In this document: positions 47,521 to 59,716 of the stretch, piece by piece
Layout of the letters: each line of letters begins with the position of its first letter
How positions within the stretch are numbered: position 1 is the first letter of the stretch
NCBI GenBank assembly: GCA_039654915.1
Contig: CM077599.1
Location: forward strand, 2,854,501-2,918,500
DNA: 64,000 bases
Direction of reading: 5' to 3'
Origin: Aquilaria yunnanensis
Lineage: Eukaryota; Streptophyta; Magnoliopsida; Malvales; Thymelaeaceae
Made by a program: the position numbers and the translations under genes
Notes under the pieces: model-generated
Databases searched by the model: none
The model's input: only the letters and a program-made list of their open reading frames with translations
Told to the model about the DNA's origin: nothing

Positions 47521-48006
47521 TATGGCTGTCGAAAGAGGAGGTTGATTGGTGTCTGAGAGGAGAGAAAGTCGCCGGCTGAACAAGGACGACGTCGGACTGC
47601 AGAAACAAGAATTGGGGTAGAATATGAAGATGGTCTAAATCTACGTTTGAAGTCCTGACCTCATATTTTTTTTTAATCTTTCAGTAAAGTCATTTATTTT
47701 TATAAAAGAGGTGATATATGACATTTTGGATTATTATGTGTATTCAAGTCACTGCCTCATCAGCTTCTATCCAAAATAATGAAAAAATTGATGGAAGAGA
47801 CTTTAATAGGACACTTGTTAAAAAATAGAGAATTTTATGATGACATCATATTAACAAAAGAATTACTCTAGGATAATATTAAATAGATCATTTTAAGATA
47901 ACATTTAAAGTGAAGGAAACGTCTCATGTGTCATCATAGACCACGACGTACCAGCAGTATTCAACACAGGAGATCAAACCCCCGCTCAAATATAAAAATC
48001 CATTTT

Positions 48007-48015
48007 TAGGGTTTA
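48007..48015 (-). promoter_or_regulatory. Telo-box upstream of AsnRS
   Basis: TAGGGTTTA on the plus strand (TAAACCCTA on the other) lies about 50 bases before the AsnRS ATG. It is similar to the element in front of eS30 and typical of plant translation-related genes. Confidence 0.55.
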
Positions 48016-48064
48016 GGACCGAGGCTTGGCACGTCGCTTCCCTCCACTCGAATCATCCCCTCTG

Positions 48065-50812
48065 ATGACCGGTACAGGCGGCTCTGCGCCTCCTTCCGAA
48101 GAGCTCGCAGCGATGAACCTCGAAAACACCGTTCAGAGGCACCCCTTTTCCGACAGGGTTCCTATCCGGACGATTGTAACCCGGAATGATGGCGGCGAAG
48201 GACTCGCCGGGCTGAAGGTCAGGGTCGGTGGTTGGGTGAAAACGGGCAGGGAGCAAGGGAAGGGAACTTTCGCGTTCTTGGAGCTGAACGACGGGTCATG
48301 CCCGGCAAACCTGCAGGTGATTGTGGACGCAGGGGTGGCCGATCTGGGCCCTCTGGTGGCGACGGGTACTTGCGTCGTGGCAGATGGCGTTTTGAAGAGG
48401 CCTCCCGAAGGTACTAAACAGAAAATCGAGCTTAGGGTGGAGGCAGTAATCCATGTCGGACCTGTCGACCCGGCTACTTACCCTGTGCCGAAGACTAAGC
48501 TCACTCTCGAGCGCTTGAGAGAAATTCTTCATTTACGCTCGAGGACTAACACGGTAATCATTTGTTTCAGATAACTTGAATTCGTAAAGCAACTTCGTAG
48601 AAGCATTGTTGGTTATTGAATTTGAAATCAGCAATGTCAAGAGAAGCGATTCGAATTGTATACGTTCTGTTGTTCTGTTACTTGATTGAGTTGAGAGCAC
48701 TTAACTGGCAACTGGAGTACTTTGTTCTTCCCGTCAGTTACCGTCCTGTTTTAGTTAAAAGTTTATGTTTTTTTCCCTTTCAACACCCTCGGTGCAGTTT
48801 GTTATTTCATCTTAGATATACGGATCCCTGCTGAAGTCACTGTTTTCTTAGTTTCCTTATTTTACTTGCCATTGCACAGATTTTGCTGCTTTTGCTAGAT
48901 GTTGGAATTGCAGAATTCAAATTTTTTTTTTGCCAGAATTCAAACACTTTGAATTTTTCAGGAATCGGGTTGCTTGTTGATTTGCTTTGGTTTTGGATTT
49001 GAACTTTATCTGCATTTTTTTTTCCTCTAGCTACTCATTGTATCATAACAATTCTATCAATATTTCCTGAATTCAGATTGCTGCTGTTGCACGGATCCGC
49101 AATGCCCTTGCTTTTGCTACTCATTCTTTCTTTCAAGAGCATGGATTCCTCTATATTCACACCCCAATAATCACAACTAGTGATTGTGAGGGTGCCGGTG
49201 AAATGTTTCAAGTTACAACCCTAATAAGTGAATCTGAGAAGTTGGAGAAAGAACTGATTAAAAATCCGCCACCTTCAGAAGCAGATATTGAAGCTGCTAA
49301 GCTTCTTAAGAGTAAAAAGGGAGAAGCTGTTAAGCAACTGAAGGGTGCTAAAGCAAGGAAGGAGGAAATTGATGCTGCTGTTGCTGAACTTAACAAGGCA
49401 AAGGAAAATGTCTCGAAGATGGAAGAGAGATCTAAGCTAAAAGCTGGTATACCTCAGAAGGGTGGGAAGATTGACTATGGTCAAGATTTCTTTGCTCGTC
49501 AAGCATTCTTGACAGTTTCTGGTCAATTGCAAGTTGAAACATATGCTTGTGCTCTTAGTAGTGTATATACATTTGGTCCAACTTTCCGAGCAGAGCATTC
49601 CCATACTTCTAGGCATTTGGCAGAATTTTGGATGGTTGAACCAGAAATAGCATTTGCTGATCTGAAGGTGCGTTTGTTTTTGGTTTTATATAGTCATTAA
49701 TTCTTCTAGTTTTCAATTATGAAATTTTTAGATAAAATCATTTAGGTTAGGTAAGTTTTAATGTATAAATTTTGTTTAGGAAGCATTTTGTCTGTTAGCA
49801 ACTATTCATAATATCACTGCTTGGATTAAGTTAAAGATTGAATTATTTTGTAGAATGACATGGATTGTGCCGAGGAATATGTCAAATACATGTGCAATTG
49901 GTTGCTTGATAAGTGTCTCGATGATATGGAGTTTATAGCAAAAATTTATGACAAAACTTGCATAGATCGTCTAAGAATGGTGGCCTCCACTCCTTTTGAG
50001 CGCATAACATACGACAGAGCAGTAGAATTGCTAAAAGAAGCTATAGAAGGTGGGAGAAAGTTTGAGAATAAAGTTGAATGGGGGATTGACTTGGCATCTG
50101 AGCATGAAAGGTACAGTGTTATCCCTTTTTCTGATATTTGCTTTTAGTTGTGGTACTGATTGTTTTGCTGACTTGATTCTGCAGATACTTGACCGAGGTT
50201 AAATTTCAGAAACCTGTGATTGTCTATAACTACCCTAAAGGAATTAAGGCATTCTACATGCGGCTCAATGATGATATGAAGACCGTTGCTGCAATGGATA
50301 TTCTTGTTCCAAAGGTATGGGTGTTCTCTGGTTGTTTATTTTGCAAATTCATTGAATGCATATTCTTGTGAAATTGCCTAAAACTTGCTACTAGGATTAA
50401 CTTTGATGTTTTTGCTGTTTCTAAGGTCGGTGAATTGATTGGGGGAAGCCAAAGAGAAGAGCGCTGTGAGGTTATTCTAGAGAGGTATGGGTATCTATTA
50501 TTTGCAAAATTAAGTTTGTTAGATGTGATTGCTCTCTTTGTATGCTACCGGGGTTCACCCTTTCTTTTCTTTTGAGCGTTTCATATGTTGCGCGTGATGA
50601 AATTTTATTTGGTGGCTGTGTATTTCAGGATAAAGGAGATGGATCTGCCTATTGAGCCATATGAATGGTATCTTGACTTGAGACGCTATGGAACTGTTAA
50701 ACACAGTGGCTTTGGTTTAGGCTTCGAGCGGATGATTCTCTTTGCAACAGGCCTTGAGAACATAAGGGATGTTATTCCTTTCCCAAGATATCCAGGGAGA
50801 GCAGATCTTTGA
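48065..50812 (+). CDS. SYNC1 / NS1: Cytosolic asparaginyl-tRNA synthetase (six exons)
   Basis: Class IIb enzyme that charges tRNA-Asn with asparagine using ATP. Exons are 48065-48553, 49077-49667, 49854-50110, 50185-50314, 50426-50484 and 50629-50812. All introns are GT..AG, and the product is 569 residues, the plant cytosolic length. The N-terminal OB-fold anticodon-binding domain includes [20 protein letters not shown]. Next come [20 protein letters not shown] and [12 protein letters not shown] lysine/glutamate-rich helical insertion (about residues 213-290, WHEP-like) follows, typical of plant cytosolic forms. Motif 2 is [20 protein letters not shown] (about 333-352) and motif 3 is [20 protein letters not shown] near the end. 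The start is the ATG at 48065; the frame upstream offers only TTG. No organellar presequence is apparent. A telo-box lies just upstream. Confidence 0.95.
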
Positions 50813-51599
50813 TTTGTTTCCACAGAATCATCAGGAAGCTGCATCGAGTTATTGGTGCATAACTTCGTGTATGCTTAATGTTGTGTTGTTTTGCACTTGA
50901 ATAGTCATTTTAGTTCCTCTCGTTTAGATAAAAGCTCAAGTAATGGTAGAATTGGATTGAATCTGACTTTTCCTTTGCGATGTTTTACCATAATTTTTTG
51001 AGGCAAAGGATAAGATACTCCCGTAGTATACAATACACCATCACTTTCAACTTATTTACAATTATGTCATTCGCTCCACTTCCTATTTTAATTCACGCTA
51101 GAGCCCTGTTTGGCGATTTACCTAGCCTCACGAGCCTCCTCTTTTTTATTTTTACTTTGCTTTTTTTTTTTCCTGGTTTTCATTTATGTTTCTTCTTCCT
51201 TGGAAATCTAGCGGAACAATTCTGGTCTTCAAAAGCGAGTACCACTGTGAATTTGCTTCCAACTTCCGTGAGTTTCTTACCAGATCGGAGCTCCGGTAAT
51301 CATCACGCAGGCTCGGAGCTGCAACAGAGGAGGGATTGGCTGGGTGTCACACTAAGAATTTTCATGATTCAGATCTCCTGATTTGTATTGTCTGGTGGTG
51401 GAATAGATACTTGGTATTTTCGTTCGGAACCAAAAACAGGAAATTGGATCTGTTGGAAGATTTCTATTTCATAGGTTTATCCACTTCAACTCTTAAGCAT
51501 GAAGACTTTGTGAAATGGATTTTCAGCTAATTTTGCTGGTGTGTGCTTTTTTTTTTTTTTGTTTGTTTCATTTTACCTTCCTTCTTTTTCTTCATTTTT

Positions 51600-53000
51600 T
51601 TTTTTTGCAAAATGTTGTTTGTCTAGTCTTCCCCAACTTTTTACCTGATAGTTTACTTTGTAAGAAATATTATTATGTAAGTAAAATTATTCCTTTAAAT
51701 AGGAAGTGTTATCTTACTAATACATATGCTCTGTTTTGTAATATGTTGTTCATTCGTAAAATGTGTTATTCATAAATATTGTTGTTTCGTTCAATAAGAA
51801 ATATTGCTCTATTCATATAAATGTGTTATTTTATAATGTATTATTTATTTTGTAAGATGTGTTATTTGTAAATTATAGTGTTTTGTTTAGTAAGAAGTAT
51901 TGTTCTATTCATAAAAATGTGTTGTTTTATAATATGATGTTTATTTTGTACGATGTGTTATTCATAAATTATAGTGATCTGTTCAATAAAAAGTGTTGAT
52001 CTGTAATATATTGTTCATTTTATAAGATTTGCTGTTCGTAAATTATGGTGTTCGATTCAATAAAAATTGACTGAAGGAGTTAGTTGATAATAATACGAAC
52101 ATACTTAGCTTTTATTTAGAACCAAATATAGTTTTATTACGTAGTGTTGTTCTGTTTAGTAATAAGTAATGTTTCGTTCATACAAATGTGCTATTCTATA
52201 ATATGTTATTCATTTCGTAAGATGGGTGTTGTTTCATTCATACAAATACTGTTCTGTAATATGTTATTGATTTTGTAAGATGTGATGTTCGTAATAAGTG
52301 TTGTTTCGTTCAATAATAGTTATTGTTTCATTCAGTAATAAGTATCTGTTTCAATTATACAATTGTGCTATTTTGTAATACACTGTTCATTTTGTATGAT
52401 GTGCTATTCATGATAAGTGTTGTTCTATTCAGCAATAAGTGTTATTCTCTTTAGTAATAAGTGTTGTTTTGTCCATACGAATATGTTGTTCTATAATATG
52501 TTGTTCATTTTATAAAATGTGCTATTTGTAATAAATGTTATTCCATTCAGTAATAAGTATTGTTCCTTTCAGTAATAAGTGCTGTTTCATTTTTATAAAT
52601 TTGGTATTTTGTAAAATATTGTTAATTTCGGAAGAAATATTTTTTTTAAATAATATTATTTAATTTAATAAGAAATGTTGTTTTATTTAAATATATATAT
52701 ATATTATTTTGTAATATGTTGTTTCTTTTATAGGATGTGTTGTTTGTAAATGATGTTTCGTTCAGTAAAAAGTGTTATTTCATTCTTACAAATGTAGTGT
52801 TCTGTAAAATATTGTTAATTTTAGAAAAAAAAAATACTGTTTATAAATAATATTATTTGATTCAATAAAAAATATTGTTCCCTTCAAACAAATATATTGC
52901 TCTCTTCAGACAAACGTGTTATTCTCTTCAAACAAATCTGTAGTTTTGTACAGTAATGTTCCATTAAGACAAATGTGTTATTCAGGATAAAGTGACTTTT
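51600..53000. repeat. T-rich degenerate minisatellite
   Basis: A unit of roughly 90-105 bases recurs about a dozen times with substitutions and partial losses. Recurrent words are 'gttcattttgtaagatgtg', 'ttattcataaattatagtg', 'gttcaataagaagtgttgtt' and 'cattcatacaaatgtg'. In some stretches shorter sub-units ('cagtaataagtgttgtt') are tandem themselves. It begins about 800 bases after AsnRS. No coding frame. The style is close to the array at 26690-28440. Confidence 0.75.
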
Positions 53001-54700
53001 TTGTAAATATTGCAAAAGTGATGGAGTAGCAAGCACCGAGCAGCGAGCTGGTACTAGGTGTACTGTATAGTTATTCATTTTTTAATTTATCTAGATGCTA
53101 GTCGTGTTTGCTATTGTTGCTTACCTTCATTCTCTCTTTCGTGCTCTTGTGTGTACAATGGTGTAGGGTTGCTCAACTTGTGAATGCACATAAGGTTTTG
53201 CTGGTAGAAGATAAACTACATATTTTCCAAGTTTAGAAAAGTACCAAATTTACTAATACCATTTAGATCGTGGATCGAATTCTCCACTAAAGCTTTTTTT
53301 TTTTTTGTATTAATATCGTTATTAATGTTATAGATTGGATTGGATATGTCACTAATGTTATAATTTGAGATTGAATATGCCACAAATTACTAGAAACCTA
53401 ATGTAAAAGTAACAAGTTGTCAATTTTGCAATCATATAACACTTATGTAACAAAAACTTTATGCGATTTAATATTTTTATTTTTTTGGTGCATCGTTCCA
53501 AGCCACTGCATTTGTCATCACAAGATGCACTAGTGGATGATAGAAGTGATGCCAAAGGAAAATGGTATTGGGCAATTAGGTGGCCTTGGCTTACTCTAGG
53601 AGAATCACTTGTCATAAGCCAAACCCACACATCCACCCCAATCCTAGACTAGTGAATCAATGATACCATGCGTCATTAGCTACAGAATGGTTGGCGGGCC
53701 AATAATCACCAGACTAGCCCAAACTTTACAAGTAGCAATTGGGGTGAAATAAAAGAAAAGAAATAATTGACTCGTCATCAATGAGTAAAAGCTATGAGAA
53801 ATTACCGCCTTAAGCTCAACTCATTTACAGTGACTCATGATAACCTCAAGTTGGGGTTGGACCTTCCAAAACACCCAATCCTTATGGGCAAGCTACATGC
53901 ACCGGATTAAACTAATCAAATTAAGTTAAACTAATTATTTATATCATTAATCCATTTTATAAGCCAAAAGAAATGTGAAATTTCAACTCTCAAATTATTT
54001 TAGCTCTGTTTGGTCAAGATTAAAATCTTAAAATTGATGGATTCATCTTTACTATAGTTTTTAATCATAAAAAACTTCATAATTAGGGTTTTTGTCTTTG
54101 GGGTGGTTCTCAATTTTTACATGGTAATTTTTAACGAAGGAAGTAAAGCAAGTGTAAAGTTTCACGTCAACAACAGGCATGATACTCAAGAGATTAATTT
54201 GGCTCACCAGGTTAGAAGTATTTGTTTGGATCAAACCGCTAAACTCTCTGAAATCTGTTTTTCTATTCATAAAACTCAAAACCGATATCTTATTTAAAAG
54301 TACTTTATAGGCCAGGACTTTTTGTGATATAGACACATACACACACAATTACTCTATATTGCAAGCTCGTTAGTGTAAATAATCGCTGAGATAATTGTAA
54401 CAGTAGGTAGTAGTAAAAAAAAAATAAAAGGAGAAGAAAAACAACTTTAGAGTTGTGGCCAGCAAGCAAACCGACCCATATACAGATCACGTCGTCGCCG
54501 TTTTAGCGGAAACATTTGAGAGTAGCGGTGGCCTGTTTTAGTCGTTGACGCATTTGATTCAAAATTAAAAACTGAGTAGAAGGTTCTTTCGAAAAAAAAA
54601 AAAAAACTGAGAAGAAGTCGTGTCTGGGTTTTGGTTTCCTGCTTTCAAAATCCAAACCCCGAAGCGAAGGGCGGTCGCTGGAAATTGGTACCAGACGGAA
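53001..54700. other. Intergenic DNA upstream of the membrane-protein gene
   Basis: No gene. 53460-53660 is open on both strands for about 60 codons without recognisable content. 54330-54345 is an (AC)n-like tract. The last 200 bases, GC-richer, are the likely promoter and 5' leader of the next gene. Confidence 0.45.
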
Positions 54701-56543
54701 ATGCATTCGATAAAGACTCTCACCAGGAAACTGCGGAAGCCTCGAGACGATCAGCTCTCGGGTCCCACTAGCGATCAAGATTCCCGACCCCTGGACACCG
54801 AAGGTTTCTTCGCCGGATCTTTCAATTTCTGATTTTGCATGTTGTATTTGGCTGCCTACAGAATATCAACTAGGGCTTATGATTTTGTGAACCCGAGACC
54901 ACAAGCCGATCATTGCAATACTCGTTTTTTGTCGATGTCGCAGAGCAGGAGGAGTTGGTTCGATCGCTGGAGAGGATGCACGCTCAGCAAAGTCTTCAAT
55001 GGAGGGTGCGTTTGGTCTTCCTAAAACCTTCTGATGATCTTATCTTTTGCTTTCGAATTCGATTCCTGACTTTTGAGTTTTGTTTCATGTTGTAGAGTGT
55101 ATTTGCAGCGCTTTTGTTTTGTTACTGGGTGTTTCTGCTGTATTCCATCTATCAACAGGCTTCTTTTCCATGGGAATTGGTATGCTATAAGCTATTCCAT
55201 GATTTTCTTGGAATTGTTCTGTTACAATTGCATGACTTCTACCTTGAATTCCTATCTTGCGTTAGTTAGTTCTCTCTTGGGGAAATGTACCGGGTGCCAC
55301 AGCTTATTGGTTAGCTCTAGAAGAACGCACACAAGCTTTTTGTTCGAAACTTGATCTTGCTTCCAGTAATGATGAATTGTCCATGGATTCCTGAACTAGC
55401 TGCTCCTTATGAAGGTTGCTGGGGTATTTATGTCTTGTCCTATATCTGCAAATCATATCTCGGATAATTAATTAGGGTGTAGTAGTCGGTAGAGCATAAA
55501 TCAACATAAATAAAATTTTCGACAAGGTTATCCTAGGAACTGGAAAACATGTGTGTGATTCATCATTGCTTGCTTTCAGCAAGACACCTGCTCTGCTCTA
55601 CTGTTGAAACCATGAAAGTAATTTTCTGTGCATCATTGATATAATCTTATTTGCTGTGTTGTGGAGATAATTTTGATAGATGGTCAGAGATAACTCTCTA
55701 CCATCTCACACAGCTGATTAATCGGCCATTAACTAATTACTTTTTGTATTCTGTTGAGCAGAGGTATCATGCTTACTTCATGGAAGATGTAAACTCATGG
55801 ATGATAATATTTGCAGGTTTGACTGCAAGCTTCTTCCAGCTTATGCACGTGTATATGTCTTTATTTAGATCTTCTTCTTCGTTGGCTTCTTGGCATTCTG
55901 TATGAAACTAGATACATGTTAGTTGGAAATGAATTAGTTTCGCAAGAACAAGAAAGATCTGGTCTCACTATGTGCGATATCACATGTCATGTATTACCAA
56001 GTCTTGCACGAGATTTGCTTGACGTTTCTTGTGCGCTGTTATTGTTTACACAGACATATATTCATTAATTTTAGTTTCAACAGACTGGATAGGTGTCTTA
56101 GCTTGCTCCATGGCAATTTTTGGTTTGCTGAATAAGTCGCAGAATCACAGGCAATGGATTTTGTATTCCTGTTATGCTGGAGTTATGCTTGCATTTTTCT
56201 GGTTGTATTACATGTTCAGGTACGTCAAACGTTTAGTTGCTGACCTTAGCTGTGTATTGAGACCTGGTTTCTTCGTTAATTTGCATTTTTCTGGCTGTCT
56301 TTTGTGTTCTCTCATGTAGATTACCAAAATTCCGCTGGGATGTTATTTGGCTCCCATTTGGGCCATTGAGGTATGTAGTTTCAACTGTCCATTTTCCTTT
56401 GCATACAAGACCGGTGACACATCTTGTTTGTAATTGACGTCAGTGGAGCTGGAATCTGTCTATATATTGACCATCTTCTCAGAGAGTCCTCAAAAGAAGT
56501 GAAAAAGCTTAGAAGTTACATGTATGCTTTCAAATCCATCTAG
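54701..56543 (+). CDS. Conserved-looking four-helix membrane protein (seven exons)
   Basis: Exons are 54701-54803, 54944-55005, 55096-55179, 55762-55816, 56084-56219, 56320-56370 and 56444-56543. All sites are GT..AG and phases join without a stop into 196 residues. The N-terminus is cytosol-like and charged (MHSIKTLTRKLRKPRDDQ), followed by an acidic/helical stretch EEQEELVRSLERMHAQQSLQ. Four hydrophobic segments follow at about residues 56-76, 95-117, 126-146 and 155-176, and a basic tail ends it. A WLPFGPLSGAG turn lies in the fourth segment. No signal peptide and no catalytic motif were seen. The clean splice joins argue strongly for a real gene. I do not recognise the family and assign no function; an endomembrane location is a guess from topology. 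Confidence 0.8.
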
Positions 56544-57217
56544 AAGCGGGAAGCTAGTAAGTTATGTCGTCCATGCATGCTTCCAGAGCAAGCTAGAAGA
56601 GGTGCCCTACTTCACCAAGTGATAACAATCAGAAGTTCAGGAGCTTCGGTTTTTACAGTTGATTTCAGATCCTGAATCAAGAGCACATAGATTAACGACA
56701 GGTTGGATGAATCGGTTTGGTCACGTAGGCATGCAAGAACGGGAGTTCTTATCCCCTTTTCTTTAAAAAAACGTGTCTGTATTTCAAAAGAAAAAAATAG
56801 ATCTTTTCCTAATTAAATACGTTTGAAGGTTTGAGTAAAAAATTTGTGTGTTTCTCGAGCAGATTTGATTTATCTTATCTTTTTTTTTTTTTTTTTTTTT
56901 GTTTCTACGTTAGCGGTACATGGATGCAATCGAAGAAAGTTTAGCATGGTGATCCAATCTAGCATTCAATGGAGAAAAAAAATCAAGTACACAGATCCAA
57001 GGGCAATCTGATTAAGGCACGAATGATCTGAATAGAAACGAGAAAGATCAAAGACCATCAACTGCTCAAGAAAACCAGATCAAAGTACCAAAATGATGAC
57101 CCAAAGAACATACAAACGCGACTATAAACTTTTGGTGTTCTCTACTCGAGTAACAACACCAAGCTTTTCAAAACTGATGTAAAGTCATTATCACTGGTTT
57201 GATAGAGTCACAAGAAT
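56544..57217. other. Region between convergent membrane-protein and eL31 genes
   Basis: Holds the 3' UTRs of both genes. A pure T tract lies at 56881-56900. No further gene. Confidence 0.5.
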
Positions 57218-58234
57218 TTAATCCTCATTTTCGATGACCTTGGTGCCCAACCCCGTCAACCCTTCAGGCGGGATCTCTGCAGCTGTGACGAGCGAGTAGA
57301 TTCTTCCTTTGCACCTTCATCATCATTTCCCCTGCGAGCTATCCGCACCCTAATCCCCCTGGGGACGCTTCGGATACCCCTGCTCCAAATGTGCTTGTTG
57401 AGTTTGACGTCTACCCTAACATCTTGTGTACCCATGGCTTTCTGGGCAAACTTCCTGATTTCTTTTATAGCTTTGGGGGCCTTCTTCTTGAACGTGCTGG
57501 ATCCACATCAGAAAAAGAACAAAATCTCTATAAATACTGGAACAAAACACTAATCACATATAGCAACATCAAGGGAGAAGAGCAGGAAGCATAATGTCAG
57601 ATTTCATGAACATACAGGAGTAGCCAAGAATTTATTATTCCGCCATTCCACGAAAAAAAAAAAAACTACAATCAGAACTCCGTGGCTCAAAACTAAATCA
57701 GGAGCCATATGTTTCTGGCACATTAGTAACCGGCAAGTTGGATTAGACGATTAGTTTCGACACAACTTTCTCAACTTAGCCAATGCTGGGTTGCTCTTAT
57801 TCTCTAACCTCACCATCCGATCCATCCAAGCTGTTTCCCTCTATCACTCTGATTTAGTTCACTAAAATTTGCCTCAAACTAAGACAATCGAATCGCCTAA
57901 AAAAAGATCCCCTGCATGAAACCCGAATGATGGTTCCATTTGCACAAACATTCTGGTTAGAATCAACAATTATAAAGCCCGCGATCCCTCCAAACTCGAT
58001 GCTACTCTAATACACTTCCATGCAACCTTCGGCACTTTCAACTACAAATTTATAGATGACCAATAGCTTAAGAAAGCAAAACTCAAAAAAGTTGATAACG
58101 AAACTCCAGCGGATAAAAAAAAGAAAACGCAAAAAGAGAAGAGTAGGGTACCAGCCGTGCAAGCGCTTGTGAAGGTTAATGGTGTACTTTCTAGTAACCA
58201 CCTCTTCCTTTCTTCCTCTGGTCTTCTCCGCCAT
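57218..58234 (-). pseudogene. RPL31: 60S ribosomal protein eL31 gene with one-base frameshift
   Basis: eL31 lies at the exit tunnel of the 60S subunit. Exon 1 is 58234-58152 ([27 protein letters not shown]) and exon 2 is 57496-57218, joined by a GT..AG intron inside a cysteine codon. Exon 2 reads [20 protein letters not shown] and continues in frame to the NDDEGAKEE motif. There, near 57300-57305, one base is missing relative to the family (GAAGAATCTACTCG). The actual frame then ends at a TGA at 57256-57258, while the family C-terminus ([19 protein letters not shown]) continues in another frame to a TAA at 57218-57220. Three usually conserved positions differ (PRG for PRR, ARRGND for ARKRND, DEG for DED). 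Either a young pseudogene or a sequencing error. Confidence 0.85.
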
Positions 58235-58460
58235 CTTTGTTCCTCCGGGTTTAATTTCACCTGAAGTCAATCGAATTACCTGTGTTACAAATCAGAACAG
58301 GGATTGCCCGCACAAGCAATATAAAGTTGAATAAGTGTTTACCGATGGGAGGAAAATGAGCCAAACCTCCAAGGGTTTGAGGGATTGCAGCTTCTAAATC
58401 GGAGCCCCGGTTTAATCCTTTCCAGTTTCCAGTAGAAATGACGACAAAAAAAAAAAAAAA

Positions 58461-59081
58461 GGCAAAACTATCAAACTGCCACCAGAGTTTTGGTTTGGGA
58501 GTGGATATGCCATCATAGTTTTTTTTGGCGCAATCTCCCAGTAATATTTTAAAATGGGTCGAATATGGCACTGAAGTTTCAAATTAAGAGTTCATATGCC
58601 ACTGGCCTTTAAAAATCTAACGGAAAACGTTAAAAAGTCAACAAAAAATATTAAAAGTAATAAGTTTTGAAATTTCAGGGTGATAATATAATTTTTAACA
58701 AACTTCAAAGACTTTTTATAATTAAACTCTCTCTCTCTCTCTCAAAAATGCTAATGAAGAGATTAGATAGTAGAGATAGAGAGAGGGCGGCGATGGGATT
58801 AGGACACTAGTCATGGAGACAGCAACAGGGTTGAAGTGCTAACGGTAGAGATCATATATTCTTTTGACAAAAATCTCAAAGGTCCTGATATTTTTTTAAA
58901 GATGCATAATAACCCTAAGATTTCAAAACCTGCTATTTTTACTATTTTCTATTATTTTTCAAACCGGCAATGCATATTCAGCCCATTTTAAAACATTAGT
59001 GGGAGATTTGACAAAAAAAAAACTATAGTGACATATCTGCTTCCTACACAAAATATTAATGACAAATTTTATATTTCTGCC
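58461..59081. mobile_element. Non-autonomous MULE-like element in the eL31 upstream region
   Basis: Ends GGCAAAACTATCAAACTGCC and TATATTTCTGCC are inverted. Inverted similarity extends about 120 bases, through 'gccatcatagtttttttt' and 'caatctcccagtaatatttt'. Flanks are A-runs, so a 9-base duplication of A cannot be told apart from the target. It ends 227 bases upstream of the eL31 start codon. A (CT)n run lies at 58724-58742. No transposase. Confidence 0.7.
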
Positions 59082-59716
59082 AAAAAAAAGAACTAGGTAA
59101 GATAACCATCATCATCCTTCATCTAAACGCCATCGTGTCATTCTGATTTGAGCCTGGGTCAGGTTTTGGGCCTTCTCTACTATCCGCAAAGGATGACAAA
59201 ATCTAGCCCACCTCGATGACCTACTCCGACTCACTTGAACCCAAGCCCGACTTGAGTCAATTTGATTAAAAAAGTTAACGACCTGAACCTAATTGAAGTG
59301 AAACCTGAACCCAAATAACACAGACTTGAAATACCTGAACCAAGAATGACCCAAATCCAAAATGACCAAAACTAGAGACTGATCTGACTTGAACCTAAAA
59401 TAACCCGAAGACAAGACCCGACATATCCCAAATTTATCCTAAATCAACATAAATATTTGGTCGCAAAGATTTTAAAAATTGTTATTTTTTATATATTGCT
59501 TACTTATCTAAATTACACATAAGTTATGACCATATAATTTAAGAAATTTTAAAATATTATAAAAATATTTTTTATTAAGGGGTCTTTGAAGAATAAATTA
59601 ACAAAATAATATGTTTTATATATGGTCTTTTAAAATTTAATAATTTAGGGGTTTTCTTATACATTCTTTTGAAATATATAACTGACACACCGGGTTTCAT
59701 TTGATAGTTAAATTAA

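Larger units (their letters stand above)
46805..47900. mobile_element. MULE-like element carrying gene fragments (Pack-MULE type)
   Basis: The left flank ('ttaaatattgtcataaagtg', 'tctcttccgttgaattttcc', 'aaaatgccacatgacat') is inverted at the right ('atgacattttggattatta', 'aattgatggaagagacttta', 'taacatttaaagtgaagg'). It is the same family as 39807-42191. Bounds are approximate and no target duplication was identified. Between the inverted arms lies GC-rich sequence: a short-unit repeat (47158-47340) and a homeobox fragment (47329-47520). Confidence 0.65.

Noticed and set aside
48026..48064. 13-codon N-terminal extension of the AsnRS frame
   Set aside because: It starts with TTG; the ATG at 48065 gives the normal cytosolic length.
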